In this document: piece by piece, positions 47,125 to 56,097 of the stretch
Numbering within the stretch: position 1 is the first letter of the stretch
Layout of the letters: the number at the start of each line of letters is the position of its first letter
Source of the DNA: Xanthomonas sp. XNM01
GTDB lineage: Bacteria > Pseudomonadota > Gammaproteobacteria > Xanthomonadales > Xanthomonadaceae
Assembly (NCBI RefSeq): GCF_014851915.1
Contig: NZ_JACVAP010000002.1
Coordinates: 372,001-436,000 of the forward strand
Reading direction: 5' to 3'
Length of the DNA stretch: 64,000 bases
Translations under genes and position numbers: made by a program
The notes under the pieces: generated by a model
What the model saw: the letters and a program-made list of their open reading frames with translations, nothing else
Databases searched by the model: none
What the model was told of the DNA's origin: nothing

Positions 47125-49134
47125 TCAGCGCCAGACGCGGATCTGGTCGGTCTCGGCGCGCTGCAGCGGCTGGCCGGCGGCGCAGCCGAAGGCCTTGCCG
47201 AACGCCGGCAGGTTGCTCAGCGGCACATCGCTGCGCAGCGGGCCCGGTGCGTGGATCGAGGCGGTCAGACGCTCGGTGGCCACGTTCGGCGAGACCTGCT
47301 GCGCCCACAGCCGCGACCAGGCGCGGAAGAAGCTCTGCTGCTCGGCAGGCTTGGCGTCCGGCTGCGCCTTGGCATACGCGGCCCAGGCCAGTTCCAGGCC
47401 GGCCAGGTCGGCCAGGGCTTCTTCCTGCACCAGCGCGCCGTTGACCTTCGCCGCCGACAGGCCCGGATAGGCCAGCGCGCCGTACTGGGCGGCGACGCGG
47501 TTGCCCAGCTGCCCCCAGGCGGCCTTGTCGGCCGGCGTCCACCAGCCGCGCAGTTCGCCGCGTGCATCGACCAGCGAACCCTTGGCGTCGACCGCGCGGG
47601 TCAGCTGGTTGCCGACCAGCGCGCCGAAGCCGCCGTACAGCGCGGCGGTGTCGTTGGTGTCGAGCACCGGCGGCTGCAGCACGGCGGCGGTGGCGATCAG
47701 GCGGTTCTGGGCGATGTCGTAGGCGAGGGCCGGCTGCTGCGGCAGCACGTCCCAGCGGCGGTCGGCGTTGCCCTTGCCGATCCGCTTCATCTCCTGCCCA
47801 TGACGCCAGGTGGAGGCGATCAGGATGTTGCCGCCGAAGCTGCCACGACCCATCGGCTGCACGCTGTAGTCCAGGTCGCGGCGCGGTGTGCCGACCTCGA
47901 TCTTCAGTTCCTGCAGCTTGGTGCGGGCCTCGGCCTTGGCTTCGGCGCTGAGCCAGGTGCTGGCCTCGATCGCGGCGATCTGCGCGTCGCGGATCTCGTC
48001 GATCGTCGCGGCGGCACGGCGGCGGGTATCGGCGCCCAGGTAGCGCTCGGCGTACTCGCGGCCGAGCATCGGGCCGGCGGCGGTGTTGATCGCCTCGATC
48101 ACCTGCTGCCAGCGCGGCGCCTGCGCGGTCTGCCCGGCCAGGACCTGGCCGCGGAAACCGAAGCTGGCGTCGCGGAAGCTCCTGGACAGGTACGGCGCCA
48201 TCGCATCGCCGACGCGCCAGCGCAGGTAGGCCTTCCACTGTTCCGGCTTGACCCGGGTGACCATCGCATCGAGTTCGGCGAACAGCGCCGCGTCCGGCAG
48301 CGACACCAGGTCGTCCTTGACGCCCTGGGCCTCGAGGAAGGCGCCCAGCTGCAGGTTGCGGTAGCGCTTGACCACGTCGGTCACGGCCACCGGCGTGTAG
48401 GTGCGGAAGGGATTGTTGAGGTCGGCCAGCGACTGCGCCTTGCGCGCCAGCGCGGTCTCGATATCGAGCACCGCCTGGGTGTCGGCATCCAGTTTGGCCG
48501 GCGTGCTGCCGGTCAGGGTCAGCACCTGCCTGACGTACTCGCGGTAGCGGACGAGCAGGGCCTGGGTGTCGGCGTCGTTGCGGGTGTAGAAGGCCGGGTC
48601 GGGCAGGCCCATGCCGCCCTGCATGAAGTAGCCGATGTGGCGGTCCAGCGCCTTCAGGTCCACGTCCGGCGCGAAGTTGAACGCCACCGGGATGCCGACC
48701 TGGTGCAGCGCGGCGATCGCGGCCGGTACGTCCTTGGCCCGCTTGATCGCGTCGATGCGCGCCAGCAGTGGCGCGATCGGCTTGCTGCCGTCGGCCTCGA
48801 CCGCGGCTTCGTCCAGGCCGCTGGCCCAGAAGTCGCCGAGGCGGGTCTGCACTTCGTTCTTCGGCGCGTTCATCGCATCGTTGAGCAGGTCGCGCTGCTG
48901 CAGCAGGCTGCGCTCGCTCAGCTGGGCCAGCGCGCTGCTGGCCTGCACGCCATCGGCCAGCGGATTGGTCTTGAGCCAGTCGGCGTTGGCCTGGGCGTAG
49001 AAATCGGTGCACTGCGGCGGCACCGCCGGCGCACGGGCGGCGCGCTTGCGCTGGGCATCGGCCACCGGGGCGGTCAGCAGAGCGGCCAGACCGAGGCCAA
49101 GGGCGAGCACGAGCGGGCGGGGCGTGGACATCAT
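47125..49134 (-). CDS. M13-family peptidase homologue lacking the HExxH motif (likely pseudoenzyme)
   Basis: This 669-residue exported protein (signal peptide ending PVADA near residue 27) is an M13/neprilysin homologue along its whole length, from CTDFYAQANADWLKTNPLADG to the C-terminal AFGCAAGQPLQRAETDQIRVW. At the zinc site the sequence is GALVGNQLTRAVDA, so His-Glu-x-x-His is Asn509-Gln-Leu-Thr-Arg513. The third ligand region keeps Glu572 and Asp576 (EEALADLAG). Without both histidines and the catalytic Glu it cannot be a conventional zinc peptidase. The reading frame is intact and codon use is like its neighbours, so it is maintained. The paralogue upstream is intact. Confidence 0.88.
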   Translation of the reverse strand: MMSTPRPLVLALGLGLAALLTAPVADAQRKRAARAPAVPPQCTDFYAQANADWLKTNPLADGVQASSALAQLSERSLLQQRDLLNDAMNAPKNEVQTRLGDFWASGLDEAAVEADGSKPIAPLLARIDAIKRAKDVPAAIAALHQVGIPVAFNFAPDVDLKALDRHIGYFMQGGMGLPDPAFYTRNDADTQALLVRYREYVRQVLTLTGSTPAKLDADTQAVLDIETALARKAQSLADLNNPFRTYTPVAVTDVVKRYRNLQLGAFLEAQGVKDDLVSLPDAALFAELDAMVTRVKPEQWKAYLRWRVGDAMAPYLSRSFRDASFGFRGQVLAGQTAQAPRWQQVIEAINTAAGPMLGREYAERYLGADTRRRAAATIDEIRDAQIAAIEASTWLSAEAKAEARTKLQELKIEVGTPRRDLDYSVQPMGRGSFGGNILIASTWRHGQEMKRIGKGNADRRWDVLPQQPALAYDIAQNRLIATAAVLQPPVLDTNDTAALYGGFGALVGNQLTRAVDAKGSLVDARGELRGWWTPADKAAWGQLGNRVAAQYGALAYPGLSAAKVNGALVQEEALADLAGLELAWAAYAKAQPDAKPAEQQSFFRAWSRLWAQQVSPNVATERLTASIHAPGPLRSDVPLSNLPAFGKAFGCAAGQPLQRAETDQIRVWR

Positions 49135-49269
49135 CGTGGGCGGGCCATGCGAAAGGTGGCGCAAAGTGTAGCAAGCGCATCCGCGGCCGCAGCGCCCGGC
49201 GTTCACGGCCGTGCGGTGTCCAGCAGGGGGCAGTGCTGGCCGCGGATCGACGGCCGCCGCAACGCATGA

Positions 49270-49288
49270 GGCCCGGACAAGCCGGGCC
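49270..49288 (-). terminator. Hairpin after the intact M13 peptidase gene
   Basis: A 7-bp GC stem (GGCCCGG / CCGGGCC, 5-base loop) lies 28 bases after the stop of the minus-strand M13 gene at 49317, within the 182-bp gap to the next M13 gene. There is no U-tract. Confidence 0.4.
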
Positions 49289-49316
49289 CCATGCATCGCT
49301 CATGACGGCTGCGCGA

Positions 49317-51416
49317 TTACCAGATCACCACCTGGGCGTCGCCCTGGCGCGCCATCGGCGTTCCCGGCGAGCACGAGAAAGCGGCGGCGAAGGCCGGCAG
49401 GTTCGACGGCGCGCCCGACGCGCGGAACTGCGCCGGTGCGTGCGGGTCGGTGGCCAGGCGGATCTTGGCGTTCTCCGGGGTGTACTTGGTGCGCCACACC
49501 GTGGCCCAGTTGGCGAAGAAACGCTGGTCGCGGGTCAGGCCGTCGATCTTCGGATCGTCCTTGCCGGCGCTGGCCTTCTGCAGCGCGTCGTAGGCCGTGG
49601 CCAGACCGCCCAGGTCGGCGATGTTCTCGCCCAGGGTCAGGTGGCCGTCGACCGCCTGCTCACCGACCTTGTACTGGTTGAACTGCTTGACCAGCTTGTC
49701 GGTGAGGCCGGCGAAGTTCTTCGAATCACCCTCGGTCCACCAGTTCTCGAAGTTGCCGGTCGGTCCGAAGCGCGCGCCCTGGTCGTCGTAGCCGTGGGTC
49801 ATCTCGTGGCCGATCACCGCGCCGATGCCGCCGTAGTTGAGCGCGTCGTCGGCGTTGGGGTCGAAGAACGGCGGCTGCAGGATCGCGGCCGGGAACACGA
49901 TCTCGTTCTGCAGCGGGTTGTAGTAGGCGTTGACCGTCTGCGGGGTCATGCCCCACTCGGTCTTGTCCACCGGCTGCCCGATCTTGGACAGGTTCCACCG
50001 GTAGTTGAACTCGGTGGCGGCGCGCACGTTGGCCAGGTAGCTGTCGCGGCTGGTCTTCAGGCCGTTCCAGTCACGCCACTTGTCCGGGTAGCCGATCTTC
50101 GGGGTGAAGGTCTCCCACTTGGCGATGGCCTTGGCCTTGGTTTCCTCGCTCATCCACGGCAGGCCCTCGATGCGCTCCTTGAGCGCGGCGGCGAGGTTGC
50201 CGACCAGGGTTTCCATCTTGGCCTTGGCTTCCGGCGAGAAGGCGACCTTGACGTAGAGCTGGCCGAAGGCCTCGCCCGCGTCTTCCTCGATGGTGCCCAG
50301 CACGCGCTTCCAGCGCGGCTTGATCTCGGCCTGGCCGTTGAGGGTCTTGCCGTAGAACGCGTAGTTCTCCTGCACGAACGCATCGCTCAGGTACGGCGAG
50401 GCGCCGTCGACGGTGTGGAAGCGCAGGTAGGCGCGCCAGATCGCCGGATCGGTGTCGGCCAGGGCCTTGCTCACTTCCTCGTGGAAGGACGGCATCGCCA
50501 GCGAGAAGGTCTGCGGAACGGCCACGCCCTGCGCCTTGAAGAACTCGGTCCAGCTGAAGTTCGGGGTCAGGGCGTCGGCATCGGCCAGGCTGACCGGGTT
50601 GTAGTACAGCGAGACGTCGCGCGAGAGCTCCACGCTGGACTTCGATGCCTTGGCCAGGCGGGTCTCGAAGGCGACCACGTCGGCGGCCTGTTTGGCGGCG
50701 TCGGCGGCCGGCACGCCGGACAGCTCCAGCACCTTGGCCACGTGCGCCTCGTAGGCCTTGAGCTTGTCGGCCTTGTCGGCATCGATGTAGAAGGTCTTGT
50801 CGGGCAGGCCCAGGCCGCCCTGCATCGCATAGGCCATGTTCATGGCCGAGTTCTTGAAGTCGGCTTCGGCGCCGAAACCGAACAGCATGTTCTCGCCCTT
50901 GGACGCGCTGGTGCGCAGCCAGGCGGCGATGGTGTCCTTGTCGGCGAGCGCGTCGATCACGGCCAGGTCGGCCTTCAGCGGCTCGATGCCCTGGGCGTTG
51001 ATCGTGGCCTCGTCCATGCCGGTGGCCCAGAAATCGCCGACGATCTTCTCGATGTGGTTGGGGTTCTTGATCGCCGCGGTCTGCTCGACCAGCTGGTGCT
51101 GCACGGCGACCGAGCGCTCGTCGAGGATGGTGAACGCGCCCCAGCTGGTGCGGTCGCTCGGGATCTCGTTGGCGGCAAGCCACTTGCCGTTGACGTGCGC
51201 GCCGAAGTCGGTGCAGGCGTCGACCGTGGTGTCCAGATCGGACGCGTGGAAGGCGTTGTAGGCCGGCAGCTTGCTCTCGTCCAGATGGAACGTGGTCTCG
51301 GTCGGCGCGGACTCTGCGGCGGCGGCCGGCGCCTTGTCTTCCGGCTTGGAGCAGGCGGCCAGGGTCGCGGCGATGGCCAGCGGCAGCAGCAGAGCGTGTG
51401 GGGTGCGGATCTTCAC
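49317..51416 (-). CDS. M13-family metallopeptidase (PepO/neprilysin-like) lipoprotein
   Basis: This 699-residue zinc endopeptidase has a lipoprotein signal (lipobox LAAC, Cys22), so it is probably membrane-anchored in the periplasm. The catalytic motif His537-Glu-Met-Thr-His541 lies in IGAVIGHEMTHGYDDQGARFG, the third ligand Glu597 in GENIADLGG, and the substrate-binding NAYYNPLQNEIVFPAAIL is intact. The C-terminal FSCSPGTPM and VVIW are typical. The start is a GTG at 51414-51416 with GGAGA 7 bases upstream; no nearby ATG gives the signal peptide. It is a neighbour of a degenerate paralogue. Confidence 0.93.
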   Translation of the reverse strand: MKIRTPHALLLPLAIAATLAACSKPEDKAPAAAAESAPTETTFHLDESKLPAYNAFHASDLDTTVDACTDFGAHVNGKWLAANEIPSDRTSWGAFTILDERSVAVQHQLVEQTAAIKNPNHIEKIVGDFWATGMDEATINAQGIEPLKADLAVIDALADKDTIAAWLRTSASKGENMLFGFGAEADFKNSAMNMAYAMQGGLGLPDKTFYIDADKADKLKAYEAHVAKVLELSGVPAADAAKQAADVVAFETRLAKASKSSVELSRDVSLYYNPVSLADADALTPNFSWTEFFKAQGVAVPQTFSLAMPSFHEEVSKALADTDPAIWRAYLRFHTVDGASPYLSDAFVQENYAFYGKTLNGQAEIKPRWKRVLGTIEEDAGEAFGQLYVKVAFSPEAKAKMETLVGNLAAALKERIEGLPWMSEETKAKAIAKWETFTPKIGYPDKWRDWNGLKTSRDSYLANVRAATEFNYRWNLSKIGQPVDKTEWGMTPQTVNAYYNPLQNEIVFPAAILQPPFFDPNADDALNYGGIGAVIGHEMTHGYDDQGARFGPTGNFENWWTEGDSKNFAGLTDKLVKQFNQYKVGEQAVDGHLTLGENIADLGGLATAYDALQKASAGKDDPKIDGLTRDQRFFANWATVWRTKYTPENAKIRLATDPHAPAQFRASGAPSNLPAFAAAFSCSPGTPMARQGDAQVVIW

Positions 51417-51822
51417 GAACGGTCTCCGGCCCGCGGTCGCGGGCGATGTGGAAGCGCCCCGGGACGGGACGGTGGCCGCGACTGTACGCCCGTGTCCGGG
51501 GGGCAGGGAATGCCGGACGTCATGGGAGCCGCGGGATGGTGCCGCCATCGGCACCGGCATGGCTGCCCGGCGCCGGCCATGCGACGCAGGGACGATGCGG
51601 ATGGCATCCCCTTGGAGGCCGGCCGGGGGCATGTGCATCACCGGCATCGGCGACCCGTTCCCGCGTGCCGGCCGGCCCGGGCGCCTGGTGCGCGGGCCTC
51701 GCCAACGTGCCGCGCCACCCCGGGTGCTGGACTCGGCCGGGTCCGCACCTGCGCGGTGATGGCGGGCGGGACTGGCGGCACCGCAGGCCGCCGCCGGTGC
51801 ATCCGGCGATGGTGCTGGTGGC
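51417..51822. other. Non-coding stretch, about 400 bp
   Basis: No recognisable protein on either strand. It lies upstream of the M13 lipoprotein gene and downstream of the CHASE2 gene, both minus, so it should hold the M13 promoter and the end of the CHASE2 transcript; neither was identified with confidence. Confidence 0.5.
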
Positions 51823-53271
51823 CTAGCCGGGGCCGCGCGGGACCGCATCGCCGGACCGGCCGCGCTGGCGTGGGCCGGCACCCTGCGTCTGCAACCGGGC
51901 GATGCAGCCGCAGCCGCCACCGTCGCAGACCCAGAGCCGGCCGTGCAGTTGCAGCGGTGGATCGCGGTGCGCGGGGCCGGCGAAGGCCGCCTCGCCGCGG
52001 ATGGCGTCCAGGATCGACTGCGCCGCGTCGTGCGACGTCGCCGGTAACAGCAGGGCCACCTGCCGTGGGCCGAGGCGGGCGACCAGGTCCGCGGGCCGGC
52101 GCGCATGCGCTGGCAACAGCCGGACGAGGCAGTGCCAGCGTCGCCGCGTGCGCCTGCCGTCGTCGGCCGGTTCGATCGTCAGCAGCGCATGCGCGCCCTC
52201 GCCGCCGACAGGCAGCCGGCGCAGCCTGGCCAGCAGGTGGCGACGTGCGGCCAACCCACTCCACGCTGGATGCTGCAGGACGAGGCAGGCGACGAGGCCC
52301 AGCGACTGCAGCACCAGCGTCGCGGCCGGCGCGAACCACAGGCCCGGCCCGCGCGGCAGCCACCAGGCCAGCGCCAGCGTGGCGAGGATGCCGGCGGCGG
52401 GCGGCAGCCAGCGCCGGCCGGGCGGGGCGGGCAGCAGCACCAGCAGCACCAGCACGATCGACAGCAGGGCCTGCATCGGCGCCGACAGCGGCACCAGCAT
52501 CGCGTCGTCCAGCAAGGCCTGCAGGGCAAGTGCCTGGTACTGGACCGGATGCCGCGGCGCGCTGCCGGCCGGACCCGGCAGCACGGCGGCGCCGCCCGGC
52601 TGGATCGGCCCGACCACGATCCAGCGTCCGCGCAGGGGCGGCAGCGGCGCACGGCGGTCGAGCAGGGCGCGTGCGGAGTACACCGGGACCTCGGCTGCCC
52701 TGGCCGGCAGCCGCCAGCGCGCCGGTGGCATGCCCGTGGTCGGCGGCGCCGCGTCGGCGGTCGCGGCGACGGCGAGTGCCGGCCACGCGGTGCCGGTGTC
52801 GTCGTACAGCAGCGGCAGGTAGTGGCGCACGCGCCCATCGGCATCGCGCGGAAGCAGGCCATGGCCCGGCCGCGCGACCGCGGCCAGTGCAGGCGGCAGC
52901 GGCGTGGCCGCGTCGGGAAGCGTCGGTATCACTGCCGGCGGCCCGGACAGCAGCGCGGCGAGCCGGCTGTCGGCAGCGGCGTCGCCGTGTCCGGACAGCG
53001 GGGCGTCAACCACCAGCGCGTTCGGCTGCTGCGCCAGCAGCCGTTCGATCAGCATGGCCAGCTCCGACCGCGGCCAGGTCCGCGCGGGGTCCGGCAGCGC
53101 GGAATCGAGCGCGACGATCACCACGTCGGCGCGCGCGACCGGACGCTGCAGCAGGCCGGCAGCCCGGTCGTCGACCGTGGCCGGCCATGCGGCCATGCCC
53201 GCCAGTGCGGCGCAGACCGCCAGCACCAGCATGCACAGCGCGCGCGCGGGCGGCCGTCGTCCGCCGGTCAT
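51823..53271 (-). CDS. CHASE2 membrane protein with degenerate GGDEF-like C-terminus
   Basis: This 482-residue protein has an N-terminal membrane helix, an extracytoplasmic CHASE2-like domain (about 40-265, DVVIVALDSALPDPARTWPRSELAML, GRVRHYLPLLYDD, GRWIVVGPIQPGG), and three hydrophobic segments (about 270-345). A cytoplasmic tail follows in which RLGPRQVALLLPATS aligns with the RYGGDEFALLLP core of diguanylate cyclases. The five GGDEF positions read GPRQV, so cyclase activity is not expected. The N-terminal half of the GGDEF fold also looks shortened. It is divergent from the oxidoreductase at 53395. Confidence 0.7.
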   Translation of the reverse strand: MTGGRRPPARALCMLVLAVCAALAGMAAWPATVDDRAAGLLQRPVARADVVIVALDSALPDPARTWPRSELAMLIERLLAQQPNALVVDAPLSGHGDAAADSRLAALLSGPPAVIPTLPDAATPLPPALAAVARPGHGLLPRDADGRVRHYLPLLYDDTGTAWPALAVAATADAAPPTTGMPPARWRLPARAAEVPVYSARALLDRRAPLPPLRGRWIVVGPIQPGGAAVLPGPAGSAPRHPVQYQALALQALLDDAMLVPLSAPMQALLSIVLVLLVLLPAPPGRRWLPPAAGILATLALAWWLPRGPGLWFAPAATLVLQSLGLVACLVLQHPAWSGLAARRHLLARLRRLPVGGEGAHALLTIEPADDGRRTRRRWHCLVRLLPAHARRPADLVARLGPRQVALLLPATSHDAAQSILDAIRGEAAFAGPAHRDPPLQLHGRLWVCDGGGCGCIARLQTQGAGPRQRGRSGDAVPRGPG

Positions 53272-53394
53272 GCGCGTGCCGGCCCCGTCTGCACCGGACC
53301 GGATGAAACCCCGCCACGCCCGCTGGCCATGCGTCGTCCCCTGCGCCGGCCCCCTGTGGCGGCAGTATAGGCACGCCGGTGGTATACCTGCGCG

Positions 53395-54993
53395 ATGCGC
53401 AACGATGCCTCGCAACGCGATGTGATTCTGGTCGGTGGCGGCCACAACGGCCTGGTCTGTGCTGCCTATCTGGCCCGGGCTGGACGCAGCGTCACCGTAC
53501 TCGAGCGCCGGCCGGTGGTCGGCGGTGCGGCGGTGACCGAGGAGTTCCATCCGGGTTTCCGCAACTCGGTGGCGTCCTACACGGTGTCGTTGCTGCAGCC
53601 GAAAGTGATCGCCGACCTCGACCTGCACGGCCACCGCCTGCGCATCGTCCAGCGCCGGCGCAACAACTTCCTGCCGCTGCCCGACGGCCGCTACCTGTTG
53701 ACCGGCGCCGGCCGTACCGCCGAGGAGGTCGCGAAGTTCTCCCTGCGCGATGCGCAGGCGTTGCCGGCCTACGAGGCACGGCTGGAGGCGATCGCCGACG
53801 TGCTGCGCGCGCTGGCCCTGCAGCCACCGCCGAACGTCACCGATGGCGGCTGGCTGAAGGCCTTGCCGGAACTGCTGCGCGGCGCGCGTCTGGGCCAGCG
53901 CCTGCACGGGCTGGACGCCACGCTGCGGCAGGACCTGCTGGACCTGTTCACGATCTCGGCGGCCGAGTATCTGGACCGCTGGTTCGAGAGCGCGCCGCTC
54001 AAGGCGCTGTTCGGATTCGATGGCGTGGTCGGCAACTACGCCAGCCCGTACGCGCCGGGCAGTGCCTACGTGCTGCTTCACCACGTGTTCGGCGAGGTCG
54101 ACGGAGTGAAGGGCGCCTGGGGCCACGCGATCGGCGGCATGGGCGCGATCACCCAGGCGATGGCGGCCTCGGCGACGGCGGCGGGTGCGCAGATCCGCAC
54201 CGGCTGCGGCGTGCGCCGGCTGCTGGTCGAGCGCGGGCGCGTGGTCGGCGTGGAAACCAGCGAGGGCGAGCAGCTGCGTGCCCGCGCGGTGGTCGCCAAC
54301 GTCAATCCGAAACTGCTGTACGAGCGCCTGCTGGCGCCGGACGAGGTGCCCGAGCCCACGCGCGAGCGGATGCGCCACTGGCGCTGCGGCTCGGGCACGT
54401 TCCGGATGAATGTGGCGCTGTCGCGGCTGCCGGACTTCAGCGCACTGCCGGGCCCCGGTGAGCACCTGACCGCCGGCATCATCCTGGCGCCGGACCTGGA
54501 CTACATGGATCGCGCCTGGCGCGATGCGCGCACGCATGGCTGGTCGCGCGAGCCGATCGTGGAGATGCTGATCCCCTCGACGCTGGACGACTCGCTGGCG
54601 CCGCCGGGGCGGCATGTCGCCAGCCTGTTCTGCCAGCACGTCGCGCCGACGCTGCCTGACGGTCGCAGCTGGGATGCGCACCGCGACGAGGTCGCCGACC
54701 TGATGATCGCCACCGTCGAGCGCTACGCGCCGGGGTTCGCCGATTCGGTGCTGGGCCGTCAGGCCTTGAGCCCGCTCGACCTGGAGCGCGAGTTCGGTCT
54801 GGTCGGCGGCGACATCTTCCACGGCGCGCTGAGCCTGAACCAGCTGTTCTCGGCCCGGCCGATGCTTGGCCAGGCCGGCTATCGCGGCGCCTTGCCTGGC
54901 CTGTATCTGTGCGGCTCGGGCACCCATCCCGGCGGCGGCGTCACCGGCGCACCGGGACACAACGCCGCACAGGTGGTGCTCGGCGACCTGTAG
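53395..54993 (+). CDS. FAD/NAD(P)-dependent oxidoreductase, phytoene-desaturase/PYROXD2-like
   Basis: This 532-residue flavoprotein has the N-terminal dinucleotide motif VILVGGGHNGLVCAAYLARAG, VLERRPVVGGAAVTEE and, near the C-terminus, GLYLCGSGTHPGGGVTGAPGHNAA, the CrtI/amine-oxidase signature. Full length and the PYAPGSAYVLLHH and WGHAIGGMGAITQAM blocks match PYROXD2-like proteins. The substrate is unknown; no carotenoid genes are nearby. Its TAG stop (54991-54993) lies inside a REP element at the edge of the downstream array. Confidence 0.85.
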   Translation: MRNDASQRDVILVGGGHNGLVCAAYLARAGRSVTVLERRPVVGGAAVTEEFHPGFRNSVASYTVSLLQPKVIADLDLHGHRLRIVQRRRNNFLPLPDGRYLLTGAGRTAEEVAKFSLRDAQALPAYEARLEAIADVLRALALQPPPNVTDGGWLKALPELLRGARLGQRLHGLDATLRQDLLDLFTISAAEYLDRWFESAPLKALFGFDGVVGNYASPYAPGSAYVLLHHVFGEVDGVKGAWGHAIGGMGAITQAMAASATAAGAQIRTGCGVRRLLVERGRVVGVETSEGEQLRARAVVANVNPKLLYERLLAPDEVPEPTRERMRHWRCGSGTFRMNVALSRLPDFSALPGPGEHLTAGIILAPDLDYMDRAWRDARTHGWSREPIVEMLIPSTLDDSLAPPGRHVASLFCQHVAPTLPDGRSWDAHRDEVADLMIATVERYAPGFADSVLGRQALSPLDLEREFGLVGGDIFHGALSLNQLFSARPMLGQAGYRGALPGLYLCGSGTHPGGGVTGAPGHNAAQVVLGDL

Positions 54994-56097
54994 GCGCGGC
55001 CCCGGCCGCGACCGATGCATCTGGATCCGCAGCCGTGCTGCGACGCTGCGATGACGGTCGCGCTCCAGCGCGCTCCTACGGAACGACAGGTCTGCGATCG
55101 CCGCCGGATCCTGCCAACGCTCCCGTAGGAGCGGCCCCAGCCGCGACCGCCATGTCCGAAGCGAGATGGTGCCGCGGCGGTGCGATGACGGTCGCGCTCC
55201 AGCGCGCTCCTACGGAACGACAGACCTGCGATCGCCGTCGGATCCTGCCAACGATTCCGTAGGAGCGGCCCCAGCCGCGACTGCCACGCCGGAATCCGCA
55301 GCGACGTGCAGCGGTGCGATGGTGGTCAGTCCGCGCGCGCGCCCACGAAAGATCCGGCCTTCGATCACCGCAGGGGCCACGCGGGGTGCTTCCATCGGAG
55401 CGCCGCAATGCTCGAGCCGCGGTAGCGCTGCAGCGGTGCGATGGCGGTCGCGCTCCAGCGCGCTCCTACGAGACGACAGGCCTGCGACCGCCGCCGGATC
55501 CTGCCAACGATTCCGTAGGAGCGGCCCCGGCCGCGACCGCCACGCCGGAATCCGCAGCGGCGTGCGGCGGTGCGATGGTGGTCAGTCCGCGCGCGCGCCC
55601 ACGAAAGATCCGGCCTTCGATCACCGCGGGGCCACGCGGGGTGCTTCCATCTAAGCGACCGCAATGCCCGAGCCGCGGTAGCGCTGCGGCGTTGCGATGA
55701 CGGTCGCGCTCCAGCGCGCTTCTACGGGACGACAGGCCTGGACCCTGCCAACGATCCCGTCGGAGCGGCCCCGGCCGCGACTGCCACGCCGGAATCCGCA
55801 GCGGCGTGCGGCGGTGCGATGGTGGTCAGTCCGCGCGCGCGCCCACGAAAGATCCGGCCTTCGATCACCGCGGGGCCACGCGGGGTGCTTCCATCTAAGC
55901 GACCGCAATGCCCGAGCCGCGGTAGCGCTGCGGCGGTGCGATGACGGTCGCGCTCCAGCGCGCTCCTACGGAACGGCAGGCTTGCTATCGCCGTCAGGAT
56001 CCTGCCAACGCTCCCGTAGGAGCGGCCCCAGCCGCGACCGCCATGTCCGAAGCGAGATGGTGCCGCGGCGGTGCGATGACGGTCGCGCGCGGATGCG
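54990..56097. repeat. REP/BIME-type array of alternating inverted elements
   Basis: About 1.1 kb without genes. Forward copies of GTAGGAGCGGCCCC(A/G)GCCGCGAC lie at about 54990, 55123, 55257, 55513, 55757 and 56014. Opposite-orientation copies (GGTCGCGCTCCAGCGCGCTC followed by CTAC) begin at 55048, 55182, 55438, 55694, 55938 and a cut one at 56073. R-to-R spacings are 134, 256, 256, 244 and 135 bp: three long units flanked by a short one on each side. Each element can form a short hairpin. Long units share an extra segment of about 120 bp containing GTGGTCAGTCCGCGCGCGC. Lengths are not multiples of three, so it is not coding. Confidence 0.85.

Noticed and set aside
49317-51416. Possible earlier start for the intact M13 gene giving a 929-residue protein.
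   Set aside because: The added 230 residues are Arg/Pro/Ala-rich antisense-like sequence, whereas the GTG at 51416 gives a proper lipoprotein signal and has a ribosome site.
53395-54993. Carotenoid biosynthesis locus.
   Set aside because: Only one CrtI-like flavoprotein is present and it is more like PYROXD2; no crtB, crtE or crtY is in the window.
54994-56097. The regularly spaced repeats looked at first like a CRISPR array, and several short repeated frames (…RKIRPSITAG… in one direction) looked like small genes.
   Set aside because: Elements alternate in orientation, spacers are themselves repeated, no cas genes are present, and unit lengths (134, 244, 256) break the reading frame from copy to copy.
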